From: Desulfocurvibacter africanus subsp. africanus DSM 2603
GTDB lineage: Bacteria > Desulfobacterota > Desulfovibrionia > Desulfovibrionales > Desulfovibrionaceae
Assembly (NCBI RefSeq): GCF_000422545.1
Contig: NZ_AULZ01000001.1
Coordinates: 372,001-436,000, forward strand
DNA length: 64,000 nt
Reading direction: 5' to 3'
Of this stretch, positions 43,350-52,572 are shown one piece after another (positions within the stretch are counted from its first letter, which is position 1; each line of letters starts with the position of its first letter). The notes below the pieces were generated by a model that saw nothing but the letters and a program-made list of their open reading frames with translations, did not search any database and was not told the DNA's origin. The translations under genes and the position numbers were made by a program.

Positions 43350-43387
43350 TTTCACTGAGGTGCGCCGTGCGGCGCACCTCAGTGAAA
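43350..43387. promoter_or_regulatory. Perfect 17-bp inverted repeat inside the operon
   Basis: TTTCACTGAGGTGCGCC (43350-43366) and GGCGCACCTCAGTGAAA (43371-43387) flank a GTGC loop. The A-run after it gives U on the minus strand only, so for the plus-strand operon it looks more like an mRNA-stabilising or attenuating hairpin than a full terminator. Confidence 0.7.
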
Positions 43388-43406
43388 AAAATAGAGAGGC
43401 AAGGTC

Positions 43407-43700
43407 ATGTCTATATTCGGACCAGTCGTGGCGAACTACGGGGATAGGAAGAAGAGCTTCAACTTTCATCAAAAGATAATTCTGCTCGTCATGGACATCA
43501 CGCTGCTCGCGGAGCTCTGTTATACAATGCACGCCGCCTACCCCGCCGGCGAAGCTTTTTCCGCCGTATTCCTGCGCACCTACGCACCACTGTTTTTCCC
43601 GACGGTAATTCTGGGCATCTGGCTGTGCAGGCGTTTCCGCGATCGGCAGGTAGCATCAGAAAGTATGGGCCAGGCCAAAGCAGCCGCACCGGAAGCATGA
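43407..43700 (+). CDS. Small two-helix membrane protein
   Basis: The 97-residue protein has a hydrophobic helix (IILLVMDITLLAELCYTMHA) and a second (FLRTYAPLFFPTVILGIWLC), then a basic tail (RRFRDRQ). GAGAGGCAAGGTC precedes the ATG. No named family is apparent. Gene order puts it in the TauE/SafE operon. Confidence 0.7.
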   Translation: MSIFGPVVANYGDRKKSFNFHQKIILLVMDITLLAELCYTMHAAYPAGEAFSAVFLRTYAPLFFPTVILGIWLCRRFRDRQVASESMGQAKAAAPEA

Positions 43701-43729
43701 AATGGGCATTGTTGGGATCGTCAGCGGCT

Positions 43730-43780
43730 GGATGATGTGAGCGAGCACGGCGGGAATGCCTGCACCGCTAAACATCATCC
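43730..43780. promoter_or_regulatory. Inverted repeat between operon genes
   Basis: GGATGATGT (43730-43738) and ACATCATCC (43772-43780) can pair, enclosing a further GC-rich stem-loop. It is a possible processing or attenuation site. Confidence 0.4.
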
Positions 43781-43851
43781 GGCTCGATAATAGATAATCA
43801 AAACCCGTGAATATTCAAGCTGATAACCGCGAATTTTAAAAGGGCACTCTC

Positions 43852-44652
43852 GTGAAACGGTACTTCAATGGCATAGCCATCCTGACGCTGGTCATCCTGA
43901 CGCTCGCCTTCTTGGACGCCAGCATCTCGGGTTTCCTGGAACCGGATACCCTGTTTCGCGCAATGCCTGGCGATATCATCCCCGTCAACGGATTGCTGGA
44001 AAAGGACGTCGACGGCGCACAAAAGACGAGCGGATTCCCCGAGGAGCGCTTCGACCCGAATACGCTTCTAAAGGTCACGCTGTCGAACCAGACTGTCCGC
44101 ATCCATTTCGAGGAACTCAAGGGCAGAATGTGGCGGGGGACTCTGACCATTCCAGATGCCACCAAGCCCGGCGAGCAACAGTTTTGGGTCCATGGCCGTT
44201 ACAACTCCCCCAGCACTGACGATGAAGTCTATGTTCTGCGCGTCTTCGCCGACGAGGCAAGCTACCGTGCCGATTTCAAGTCCCTTTCTATGCGCTGGTT
44301 GGGTGTGAGGCCATGGATTGCGGCGGCAAGTCTCTTCCCGGTGGGCATCCTCTTGCTCGGAGGCTCCTTCTTCATGACGGGCCGTGCCGAAGCTCAACGA
44401 CAAACCCTTGGCATCGGCTCCATCTACAAGCTGGCCAAGCACGACGAACACTGGGAGGTCATTTTCGGGTTGGGCAGCAAGCATGGCGTCAGGGAAGGCG
44501 ACCGCCTGCTGGTGCTGAACGCAAGCCGCTCGCCCGTGGCCGACCTCGTGGCCCAGAAGGTCCGCGCCGACTTCAGCATAGCCCAGTTGAGTCTGGATGC
44601 GAAGATTGAGCCGGGATACTTCGTCGCGCGAAAGGATTCGACGCAGGCATAA
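43852..44652 (+). CDS. Membrane-anchored protein of unknown function
   Basis: The 266-residue protein starts with GTG. It has an N-terminal membrane helix (IAILTLVILTLAFLDASIS), an extracytoplasmic beta-rich domain with PGDIIPVNGLLEKDVDG and HFEELKGRMWRGTLTIPD, and a second helix (WIAAASLFPVGILLLGGSFF). It ends in a cytoplasmic domain with VIFGLGSKHGVREGDRLLVL (a beta-barrel-like turn motif). I do not recognise the family. It is the last gene of the TauE/SafE group. Confidence 0.75.
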   Translation: MKRYFNGIAILTLVILTLAFLDASISGFLEPDTLFRAMPGDIIPVNGLLEKDVDGAQKTSGFPEERFDPNTLLKVTLSNQTVRIHFEELKGRMWRGTLTIPDATKPGEQQFWVHGRYNSPSTDDEVYVLRVFADEASYRADFKSLSMRWLGVRPWIAAASLFPVGILLLGGSFFMTGRAEAQRQTLGIGSIYKLAKHDEHWEVIFGLGSKHGVREGDRLLVLNASRSPVADLVAQKVRADFSIAQLSLDAKIEPGYFVARKDSTQA

Positions 44653-44838
44653 GAGAGGTCAGCATCAGGCGTTACCGGTGGGTTGCCGACGGATAAGCCA
44701 CTCACGGGCGCATTCACTTCCATCCCATGACGGCGTCCGCGCCTGCCAACTGTCTGGCGGCGTTCAAATGTGGCCGGGCCACGGGACCTTGACCCCGAGA
44801 CAAGGCATTTTGTTTCGATTCTTCATCATGGAGTCGCC

Positions 44839-46890
44839 ATGTCGGTCAAATCAAGACTACTACTCGTGCTGTGCGTCAGCGTGCTCGGCTTCGCGCTCAT
44901 TTTCGCCGCCGGGCTGATTTCAAGCAAGGCTATCTCGCGCGTCAACACGCTCAGAGACCACGCCGTGGAATCCCACGCTCTGATCTTGCAGGCCCGGCGT
45001 CAGGAGAAGAACTTCTTTCTGCGCCGCAAGGATGAGTACATCGCCTCCACCCAAAAGCATATGGATGAGGTGCAAGCCCACATCGAAGCTGTTGCGGCCC
45101 TGGATCTGGACGCCAAGGACATGTGCGACCAGGCCCTGCGGCTGCTCCAGTCCTACCGCCAGCGCTTCGCGGCCATGGCCGAGGCCGAGCAGACCATGGG
45201 CCTGGAGTGGAATCAGGGATTGCAGGGCGTGTTCGTCACGGCCGCTCGCGCCTTGGAAAAGGCCTTCGACAGCCATAAGGACACGGACATGGTCATTGCC
45301 GTGCTCCAGTTGCGCCGCCAGGAGAAAAACTATCTGACCCGGGACGAGGAGAAGCCGCTTGGGATGGTGCGCGACTACGTGGCCTCCATGCGCCGTTCCA
45401 TCTTGAGCTCCGGCATGGCCCCGGATGCCGTTAGGGCCGAGAGCAAGGCGCTAGCCGATTATTCGGACGCTTTCGAGGGTCTCGTGCGCAAGCGCGGGGA
45501 ACTTCAGGCTAACGAGACGGCCATGGCCGCTGCTGCTCGTGACCTGGAGCCGGCAATCCTCGCCCTGCGCGACCACTACCAGATGAGGGCCCAATCCTTG
45601 GCGAACCGGTTCTCCAAGCTGACCCTCCTCGTGGAGGCTATAGCGGCCGGAGCGGCCATCCTGCTCTGCCTGTGGACGCTCATGGCCGTGACGCGCCCCC
45701 TGCGCGCGTTGCAGGCCTACTCGCGGGCCGTGGCTTCGGGCCGGCTGGACGTCAAGCCCGAGGGCGTCACCGGTCACGAATTCAAGACCCTGAGCGCGGA
45801 TCTCTCGGCCATGGTCGGCGAACTTCGGACGCGCATGGACGAGGCCAAACGCAAGGGTGAGGAGGCCGCCAGCCAGGCCCACAGGGCCGAGAAGGCCATG
45901 CATGAGGCCCAGCGCCAGGAGATCAAGGCCAAGGAGTTGTGGCAGCGCATGGTCGAGCTGGCCCACAGAGCCGAGGCCTTCTCGGAACAGTTGGCTTCGT
46001 CCGCCGAGCAGTTCGCGGCCATGGTGGCCCAGGTCAAGCAGGGCGCCTTTGCCCAGAGCGAGCGCATGGCGGAGACGGCGTCGGCCATGCACCAGATGAG
46101 CGCGGCTATCGTCGAAGTGGCCAGGGGCGCATCCAGCGCCTCGGACAGCGCGCGCGAGGTGCGCGCCAGGGCGCGCACTGGCGCGGACATGGTCTATCTG
46201 GCTGTGGAGTCCATCGGCGGCGTGCGCGGGAGGACCCTAGAGATGCACAGTGGCATGGAGACCCTGAACAAGCAGGTCGAAGCAATCGGCCAAGTCATGG
46301 ACGTCATCAGCGAGATCGCCGATCAGACCAATCTGCTGGCCCTCAACGCGGCCATCGAGGCGGCCCGCGCCGGCGATGCCGGCCGAGGCTTCGCCGTGGT
46401 GGCCGACGAGGTGCGCAAGCTGGCCGAGAAGACCATGACCGCCACCAAGGAAGTCGGACAACGCATCAAGGCCATTCAGGAGTCGGCACGCATGAGCATG
46501 GAACGCATGCACGAGTCCGTGCAGGCCGTGGAGAAGAGCACGGATCTGGCCAAGGCATCGGGCGCATCGCAGGAGGAGATCGTCGGCCTAGTCGAAACCA
46601 ACAGCGGTCAGGTCGAGGCGATCGCCTCGGCTTCCGAGGAGCAGTCCACGACAAGCGAGCAGATCAGCCACGCGGTGGTCGAGGTCAACCGCATCGCCGA
46701 GGAGCTGGCGGGCGGCATGGCGGCCTCGCATGAGGCCGTGAAGGGTCTGAGCGACATGGCCGCGAACCTGCGGACCATGATGCGCGAGATGCTGGCGCTA
46801 GAGGGCGGCCCTGCTGGTCTGGCAACCGGCCAGGCTGTTCGCCAGCCGACCATCAAGGCATCCCCCACTCATCCGCAGCGCAGGCAGTAG
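44839..46890 (+). CDS. Methyl-accepting chemotaxis protein with an HBM-type sensor
   Basis: The ATG at 44839 (GGAG upstream) gives 683 residues. An N-terminal helix ([20 protein letters not shown]) is followed by a periplasmic all-helical domain containing [17 protein letters not shown] and [15 protein letters not shown]. These paired RRQEKNF motifs mark the helical bimodular (HBM) sensor, known to bind organic acids in other bacteria. A second helix ([19 protein letters not shown]), a HAMP region and the signalling tip [20 protein letters not shown], then [20 protein letters not shown], complete it. No CheR-docking pentapeptide is seen at the end. Confidence 0.93.
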   Translation: MSVKSRLLLVLCVSVLGFALIFAAGLISSKAISRVNTLRDHAVESHALILQARRQEKNFFLRRKDEYIASTQKHMDEVQAHIEAVAALDLDAKDMCDQALRLLQSYRQRFAAMAEAEQTMGLEWNQGLQGVFVTAARALEKAFDSHKDTDMVIAVLQLRRQEKNYLTRDEEKPLGMVRDYVASMRRSILSSGMAPDAVRAESKALADYSDAFEGLVRKRGELQANETAMAAAARDLEPAILALRDHYQMRAQSLANRFSKLTLLVEAIAAGAAILLCLWTLMAVTRPLRALQAYSRAVASGRLDVKPEGVTGHEFKTLSADLSAMVGELRTRMDEAKRKGEEAASQAHRAEKAMHEAQRQEIKAKELWQRMVELAHRAEAFSEQLASSAEQFAAMVAQVKQGAFAQSERMAETASAMHQMSAAIVEVARGASSASDSAREVRARARTGADMVYLAVESIGGVRGRTLEMHSGMETLNKQVEAIGQVMDVISEIADQTNLLALNAAIEAARAGDAGRGFAVVADEVRKLAEKTMTATKEVGQRIKAIQESARMSMERMHESVQAVEKSTDLAKASGASQEEIVGLVETNSGQVEAIASASEEQSTTSEQISHAVVEVNRIAEELAGGMAASHEAVKGLSDMAANLRTMMREMLALEGGPAGLATGQAVRQPTIKASPTHPQRRQ

Positions 46891-46939
46891 GCAATCCCGG
46901 ACCTTCAGGCAGGCCCGTTTACATACAGCCCCCTTACCC

Positions 46940-46973
46940 GCGAAACGCCGGGCTCCCTCGCCCGGCGTTTCGC
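46940..46973 (+). terminator. Terminator hairpin of the chemoreceptor gene
   Basis: GCGAAACGCCGGGC (46940-46953) pairs perfectly with GCCCGGCGTTTCGC (46960-46973). Only a weak T-run follows. It lies 50 bases after the stop. Confidence 0.75.
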
Positions 46974-47362
46974 TTATCAGCGTAGATTCTACGGCTAAGT
47001 GGCCCACGGTCTCATTATCATCCTGTGCGGATTGGCCGTAGATGCGGACACCCTTTGTGTCAGGCTGAGGAATGCGGTCTGCCTCCAGTGACCTGGATGG
47101 GACAAGGAAGGCTGCTCCGAGACTGGTCACAAATAGCAAGCAAGCGTCCCTGGCATTGACCAAGTGCAGACTAAACGGCTCGCCCCGAAGGGCAGACCGT
47201 TTGCTTTAGACTGACCTTCGAGGGCTGGGAAGCATTGCCGGCCCCTCCCTATTTCACCAGACTTCACAAGCCATAGGCGCAAATCCTTGTACTATCCTTG
47301 TACCAATGGAGAATATTGGGAGAGTGCGAAAACATGCAACAAAGGAGAATCTTCGTCATTCC
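46974..47362. other. Intergenic region before tRNA-Leu
   Basis: No gene is visible. An imperfect hairpin (AAACGG...CCGTTT enclosing GCCC/GGGC) lies at about 47173-47202 and could be a further terminator. Confidence 0.4.
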
Positions 47363-47449
47363 TGGTACCCGGGACCGGACTTGAACCGGTACGGCCTTGC
47401 GGCCGAGGGATTTTAAGTCCCTTGCGTCTACCACTTCCGCCACCCGGGC
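47363..47449 (-). tRNA. tRNA-Leu (anticodon TAA)
   Basis: The 87-base class II tRNA starts GCCCGGGTGGCGGAAGTGG on the minus strand. The anticodon loop is CTTAAAA, with a long variable arm (CGGCCGCAAGGCCG). The T arm is ACCGGTTCAAGTCCGGT and it ends CCCGGGTACCA. Confidence 0.94.
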
Positions 47450-47468
47450 AAGGATTTGGGGACCAAGA

Positions 47469-47495
47469 ATTATACTCGGCTTGGGATTGCGTCAA
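47469..47495 (-). promoter_or_regulatory. Promoter of tRNA-Leu
   Basis: The minus strand reads TTGACG, 15 bases, then a consensus TATAAT (47469-47474), about 20 bases before the tRNA. Confidence 0.65.
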
Positions 47496-47670
47496 TTCCT
47501 AAGCCGCGCCATTTTCTCACCCCCTGCGGACGATCATATGGATGGTCGAGACTCAGGGGCTTCGGAGTATATTCGCTTGCTTGTAAGCGAACCCAAAGTG
47601 GCTATCCTCGGTCGCGGCTATCCATTTTATATGCCTCCGGTGGGCCTTTCCAGACATTACACGGTAGGCC

Positions 47671-48444
47671 TCAAGGTGTTGCCGTGGTCGTGAGCTTGAC
47701 CACCGCCTTGCGCATGAAGAAACCCACGCTGCGCAGTGGAAAGTAGCGGACGTTGAGCAGCCAGTTCTCCCAGCGTTTGCGCTGCTTGCTGCGCGCATTG
47801 GAGCTTAACCCGCCGCCGTCGAAGACGCAGACGGGTACATCGGTGTAGGCCAGCCGGAATCCGTGCCTGAGCACTGAGCGCAGAAGCCACTCGCGGTCCG
47901 CGCAAATCGCGTAGCGCATGTCGAAACCGCCGATGGCCTCGAACACTCGCCGCGAGGCGAACATGGCCTGGTGGCACACGGTGTCGTAGAGCAGATCCCG
48001 AGGGTCGAGGATGCGCGTCCTAACCAAGCGTTCCTCGGCCAACCAGGCGTTGTACACGTTGCCGTACACGATGTCGGCACGCCCGGCCGCGAGCTGCGCG
48101 GCCACGCGCGAGAGTATGTCCGGCGCGGCCAGCCAATCCCCGCAGTTGAGAAAATAGACGTACTCGCCCCGGCACAGGCTCAAGGCCTTGTTCATGCCAT
48201 CATAGACGCCCTTGTCCGGCTCGCTCCTGAACATGGTCACGTGCGCCGCATTGCGCTCGACGATCTGCATGGTGCCGTCGGTGGAGGCCCCATCCAGGAT
48301 CAGGTACTCGTACCCGCTGAAATCCTGTATGGCCATGGAGCGGATGGTCCGCTCCAGGCTGTCGGCCCCGTTCCTCACGACGGTCACAATGCTGAAGAGT
48401 GGGCCGGAGTTGCCTTTTTCGGCCCATTGCCGCGCTCTGTGCAT
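47671..48444 (-). CDS. Glycosyltransferase family 2 protein
   Basis: The 257-residue GT-A protein begins FSIVTVVRNGADSLERTIRS, followed by YLILDGASTDGTMQIVERNA (the DGxSTDGT nucleotide-sugar site). It has YDGMNKALSLCRGEYVYFLN with CGD (DxD-like). This layout is that of the WcaA-like subgroup. Cytosolic, with no membrane segment. GGAGTAAGTGC precedes the ATG. It is the last gene of the polysaccharide locus. Confidence 0.9.
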   Translation of the reverse strand: MHRARQWAEKGNSGPLFSIVTVVRNGADSLERTIRSMAIQDFSGYEYLILDGASTDGTMQIVERNAAHVTMFRSEPDKGVYDGMNKALSLCRGEYVYFLNCGDWLAAPDILSRVAAQLAAGRADIVYGNVYNAWLAEERLVRTRILDPRDLLYDTVCHQAMFASRRVFEAIGGFDMRYAICADREWLLRSVLRHGFRLAYTDVPVCVFDGGGLSSNARSKQRKRWENWLLNVRYFPLRSVGFFMRKAVVKLTTTATP

Positions 48445-48483
48445 GCACTTACTCCATAATCCGGCGGACAGGCTCCGCCTTGG

Positions 48484-49377
48484 TTAGCGCCGAGTTCCCC
48501 GAAGGGTCCGCATCCGCCAGGTGTCGGTCTCCCGGCAGTATGTCACGGCCGGGGCTGTCAGTCCGCACAGACTGATGCGATCCAAGCCTCGCACGCGGGA
48601 CATGGCCCGGCTGGCGAGCATGCGCGCCTTGTCCAGATGACTGCCGGTCACCATGGCGTCCATTTCGCGCTCATAGCGCTCGAACGTCGCTGTTTTCTGG
48701 TTCCCATGCCTGCGGAAGGCCGCCAGCAAGGTGTCCACGAGCACAAGGTCGGTCTCGCGGGCGAAACGGGTCCATAGATCGAAGTCGGCTGCATAGCGAT
48801 AGCGAGTGTCGAGCCCGCCGGCCTTGTCCCACAATGAGCGCCGCCAGAAGGTGGACTCCTGCTGGATGAACCTGTTGTCGCGGCCGTTGTAAAGCCCACG
48901 CTGGACCATGCGCCTGGGAAACGGCCCGACCATGTCCAGCTCCACGAGCATGCCCCGGCCGTTAAGTTTGATCTGATTGGAGGTCAGCCATTCCACCTGC
49001 GGGAACCGGCCGAACACCGTGGCCACGGTGGCCAGCGCGCCTGGCAGGTACATGTCATCGCTGTTGAGCCAGGCCATGACGCCGCCCGACGTCTCGGCGA
49101 AGCCCGCGTTGATGGCCTCGTATTGGCCGCCGTCCCGGCCCGAATCGTAACGGAAGGACACGCCCTGGCAGCGACAAGGCAGCTCCCCGCTGTCCACCAT
49201 GCTCTTGAAGCGCGCCAGGATCTCTACGGAGCCGTCCGAGGAGCCGCCGTCCTTGACCAGATAGTCGATGCGGAAATCGCCCTCCTGGGTCAGCACGCTC
49301 TCCAACGTCTTGGGCAGGAAAGCAGCCTGGTTGTAGGAAGGCGTGACTATGGCGAAAACAGGCTCGAACACGCTCAT
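48484..49377 (-). CDS. Glycosyltransferase family 2 protein
   Basis: The 297-residue protein has FAIVTPSYNQAAFLPKTLES, VKDGGSSDGSVEILARFKS and GGVMAWLNSDDMYLPGALAT (the NSDD metal-binding motif). The acceptor part is WRRSLWDKAGGLDTRYRYAA. This is the typical family 2 order. It overlaps the upstream gene by four bases (ATGA). Confidence 0.9.
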   Translation of the reverse strand: MSVFEPVFAIVTPSYNQAAFLPKTLESVLTQEGDFRIDYLVKDGGSSDGSVEILARFKSMVDSGELPCRCQGVSFRYDSGRDGGQYEAINAGFAETSGGVMAWLNSDDMYLPGALATVATVFGRFPQVEWLTSNQIKLNGRGMLVELDMVGPFPRRMVQRGLYNGRDNRFIQQESTFWRRSLWDKAGGLDTRYRYAADFDLWTRFARETDLVLVDTLLAAFRRHGNQKTATFERYEREMDAMVTGSHLDKARMLASRAMSRVRGLDRISLCGLTAPAVTYCRETDTWRMRTLRGTRR

Positions 49378-51017
49378 GGCCGAGCCTGCCCGTGTGCGGA
49401 TTCATCCAGCAGCTCGGAGTACCAGTCCAGGTACTCGCGGGCCATGCGCTCCAGACCGTGACGCTCCTGGGCCGTGCGCGCCGCGCGCTCGCCCATGGCT
49501 CTGCGCCGATCTGCATCATGCAACAGTCTGCAAATACCGGCAGCCATGGCATCGGCATTGCCAGCCGGCACGAGGTAGCCGCTACGGCCGTCATCGATCT
49601 GCTCGGGCACGCCGCCCACGGCCGTGGCCACCACGGGCGTGCCGCAGGCCTGAGCCTCCAGCACCGTGTTCGGGTAATTGTCCTGCAAGGCAGCGTGCAG
49701 GAACACGTCCGCCGCTTGGTAATGCCGGGCGACCTGGGCCATGTCGGACACGAACCCCGCCGAGCGTATGGACCAGTTCTCGCCGCGTTCCTCGGCCATG
49801 TCGCCGCCCAGGCAAAGCAGGACGTGCTTGTCCGCAGTGCCCCGGCCCACGTCGGCGGCCGCCTTGAGAAAGGCTTGTCTGGCCGTGCCGAAGCCCTTGC
49901 GTGCGTTGTCCTTGCCGCCATGAGCCATGTACAGCACAACCTTGTCGCTGGCCGTCAGGCCCAGGGCGGCCCTCACGTCCTGCCGGTTACCGGATCGGTT
50001 ATCGGACCGGCCATCCAGTCGATAGCTCGGCCGGAAAACGTGCAGATCAATGCCGTTGCGCACCACCCTGGCCTGCGGCTCAAAGGGTGGGTAGGCCTGT
50101 AGCAGCCGATCCAGGAGCCAACGGCTCGGCGCTGCCACGTGCAGCTTGGCCCGGCGCAGAATGTTGCGCTTGCGCTTCCAGTTGAAGCCTGTTGCGTCAC
50201 GCTTCACTGACGGGTAGGCCTGCAGGTCGGGACAGTTTCCGCAGCCGAAGCGGAAACGCTCGCAGCCCATGGCATAGGCGCAGTGACCGGTCACGATCCA
50301 TTCGTCGTGCATGGTCACGACAGTCGGCAGCGACTGACTCAGGACCGGCAACTCGCGCAGGTCGAACCAGCCGCTGTGCAGCACGTGCGCGTGCAGGATG
50401 CCGGGCCTGAGCGGAGGCATTTCCAGCATTTCCCGCGTGGCCGGATAGTGGAAATCCTCGCGGCCCGCGTGCGCGTCAAGGAAGCGGCTCGGCTCGGCCA
50501 GGTAGGACAGCCCGCGCGCCACGCCCGGCAGATAGCGCACCCGGCGCCGGATAAGCTCGTGCTCTAGCCTGCGCAGAGGCCCGGCCCATGAACCTCGCCT
50601 GCCGTCGTTGGGCAGGGCCATAACCCGCGGGTCGTCGCTGAACTTGACACCCACGGCCATGAACGCCTCAAGGCCGGCCGCGAGATATGCCTGGTGCAGT
50701 TGCCAGGCTATGCGCGCCGCGCCGCCGCGCGTGTCGAAGACATTGGCCTGCAGGATGGCCGGCAGGCGGGGTGTCTGATCATTGGACACTATACGCCTCT
50801 TGGATGCCCTGGAAGCCGGGAACGTTTCCGGTTCTTTGGTTGCTCTGGCCGCCTTGGACGCTGTGGCCGCCTTGGCGGCCTTGGGCTGTCTGGGCGTTTT
50901 TGCTTCCTTGGAAGTCTTGGTAGCTTTCGACGCCTTGGCTCCCTTGGGAGCCTTGGACGACTTAGGCCCTTTGGAAACCCTGGCGGCTTTGTTGGAATCC
51001 TTGCCTGCCGTGCTCAT
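49374..51017 (-). CDS. Glycosyltransferase family 4 protein with a histone-H1-like Lys/Ala/Ser N-terminal tail
   Basis: The ATG at 51017 (GGGAGGCAGCC upstream) overlaps the flippase stop by four bases and gives 547 residues. Residues 1-80 are low complexity, made of KASKA/KAAKA/TKTSKEAK-type repeats with very high Lys, Ala and Ser. Then the GT-B fold begins at LPAILQANVFDTRGGAARIA (the GGAA-type N-terminal motif). It has VVTMHDEWIVTGHC, then CERFRFGCGNCPDLQ, a Cys-rich insert as in a known GT4 subgroup. The donor site is LEAQACGTPVVATAVGGVPE. The tail is unusual for this family. Confidence 0.85.
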   Translation of the reverse strand: MSTAGKDSNKAARVSKGPKSSKAPKGAKASKATKTSKEAKTPRQPKAAKAATASKAARATKEPETFPASRASKRRIVSNDQTPRLPAILQANVFDTRGGAARIAWQLHQAYLAAGLEAFMAVGVKFSDDPRVMALPNDGRRGSWAGPLRRLEHELIRRRVRYLPGVARGLSYLAEPSRFLDAHAGREDFHYPATREMLEMPPLRPGILHAHVLHSGWFDLRELPVLSQSLPTVVTMHDEWIVTGHCAYAMGCERFRFGCGNCPDLQAYPSVKRDATGFNWKRKRNILRRAKLHVAAPSRWLLDRLLQAYPPFEPQARVVRNGIDLHVFRPSYRLDGRSDNRSGNRQDVRAALGLTASDKVVLYMAHGGKDNARKGFGTARQAFLKAAADVGRGTADKHVLLCLGGDMAEERGENWSIRSAGFVSDMAQVARHYQAADVFLHAALQDNYPNTVLEAQACGTPVVATAVGGVPEQIDDGRSGYLVPAGNADAMAAGICRLLHDADRRRAMGERAARTAQERHGLERMAREYLDWYSELLDESAHGQARP

Positions 51018-52558
51018 GGCTGCCTCCCGGAGAGAAGCCTGAAGCGGGCGAACAAAGGCGAGGCATATTCCACGGCCTGGCCCAGTTCGTCGCGGTTTAT
51101 GGCCCCCGTGAAGCAGGCCAGGAGCAGGAAGAGGGTCGAAGTGGCGGCCATGACCGCCAGCAGGGACAGCATGCCCGTGGCCAAGGGCGCCAGGAGCAGA
51201 TAGGCCAGCACTGCGGCCGCGGCCCCGGCGGACAGCGGCGGCAGGTAGGAACGCCTGACAAGGGAAAGCAGATCGTAGCCCAGCACGCGGTTGTTCGCGT
51301 ACCAGACGAACACCGGCCCCACCAACAGGTTGCTGCCCAGGAAGGCCAGGGCCACGCCGCTCACGCCCAGGGCCTTGCCCAGAGGATAGACCAGGGCCAG
51401 GTTGATCAGGGCCGTGCAGATCGAGAACAGGCCCGTGACCTTGGGCCTGCCCATCCCGTCTACCACGATGGACGGGATGTTGGTGAAGGCGTCCACCAGC
51501 AGCGCGGCGGTGATGATCGTGACCACCAGGCCGGCCTGGGCCGCGAACTCCTCGCCCATCCAGAAGCCCAGGAAGCGGTTGCCGAAGAGCATGAGCGGCA
51601 GGCAGACGCATATGGCGATGGTGGTGATGAGCCGGGAGGCCTTGAGGTACAGGGCCACGATGGCCTTGTGGTCCTGCTTGCCCTGGAACCCGCTGACCAC
51701 CGGCAGGATGACCGAGCCCACGAGATAGGTCACCGTCATAAGCTTGCGCACGAGACTGAAGGGCACCACGTAGTAGGTCACCCAGGACAGGCCGAGAATG
51801 GCGCCCGTGAGCAGGCGGTCGGCCTGGAAACGCAGCACGCCCGACAGGCGGCTAAGGGATGAGTACAGGCCGAAGCGCAGGATGGTCTTGAGCGGCCCGG
51901 GCCGAAAGACCGGCCGCAGGCGGATGCCGGGCAGGAGCCGCCGGCAGATGACCATGTAAGTCAAAACACCCAGCAGGGGCACGGCCACGTTGACCAGCAC
52001 GACCTCCAGCAGGCCGTAACCCAGGATCAGCAGGCCGACCATGGACAGGGTCGTCAGCAGGTTCATGGCCATGGTCACCCTGCTGCTCACGTCGTAACGG
52101 TTGAGGCCCCAAGGTATGGACTGCATGGCCGTGACGAGCATGGTCAGCACGAAGCCCACCGAGCCGACCCGGAAGGCGGCCATGGCTGTTTCCTGCAGCT
52201 CCGGGGGCACCTTGAGGAAGCGCGTGGCCAGCACGTCGGCCAGGCCGAAGATGACCGCGCCGCCGGCCAGGCCCAGCAGCAGGTAAAGCAGCATGGTCGA
52301 ACCTATGATGTCGTTGACCTGCGCCAGGTCGCCCTTGGCGCGGTACTCGGCCACGTACTTGGTCATTGCCTGGCCCAGGTTCAACTCCAGCATGGCGAAA
52401 TAGCCGATTACGGCCAGGATGAGCACAAGGATGCCGTAGGATTCGGTGCCCAGCCTGGCCACGATGTAAGGCAGAAAAACAAAATTGATGCCGATGGAAA
52501 AGACCCAGCTCGCGGTGTTGAACAGGGCGTTGTGCAAGGTCTGATGTTTTTTGGCCAT
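51014..52558 (-). CDS. Polysaccharide flippase (Wzx-like, MOP/PST family)
   Basis: The 514-residue inner-membrane protein has about 12-14 helices. It opens LFNTASWVFSIGINFVFLPY, then LGTESYGILVLILAVIGYFA, the MATE/PST-type start. Further helices include MVGLLILGYGLLEVVLVNVA. It should move lipid-linked repeat units across the membrane. AAGGAGCTTGA precedes the ATG. It follows the O-antigen ligase-like gene by 14 bases. Confidence 0.88.
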   Translation of the reverse strand: MAKKHQTLHNALFNTASWVFSIGINFVFLPYIVARLGTESYGILVLILAVIGYFAMLELNLGQAMTKYVAEYRAKGDLAQVNDIIGSTMLLYLLLGLAGGAVIFGLADVLATRFLKVPPELQETAMAAFRVGSVGFVLTMLVTAMQSIPWGLNRYDVSSRVTMAMNLLTTLSMVGLLILGYGLLEVVLVNVAVPLLGVLTYMVICRRLLPGIRLRPVFRPGPLKTILRFGLYSSLSRLSGVLRFQADRLLTGAILGLSWVTYYVVPFSLVRKLMTVTYLVGSVILPVVSGFQGKQDHKAIVALYLKASRLITTIAICVCLPLMLFGNRFLGFWMGEEFAAQAGLVVTIITAALLVDAFTNIPSIVVDGMGRPKVTGLFSICTALINLALVYPLGKALGVSGVALAFLGSNLLVGPVFVWYANNRVLGYDLLSLVRRSYLPPLSAGAAAAVLAYLLLAPLATGMLSLLAVMAATSTLFLLLACFTGAINRDELGQAVEYASPLFARFRLLSGRQP

Positions 52559-52572
52559 TCAAGCTCCTTGGG

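Noticed and set aside
51018-51611. N-terminal extension of the family 4 glycosyltransferase
   Set aside because: The extension lies inside the flippase gene in another frame. The ATG at 51017 has a ribosome binding site and overlaps the flippase stop in the usual ATGA manner.
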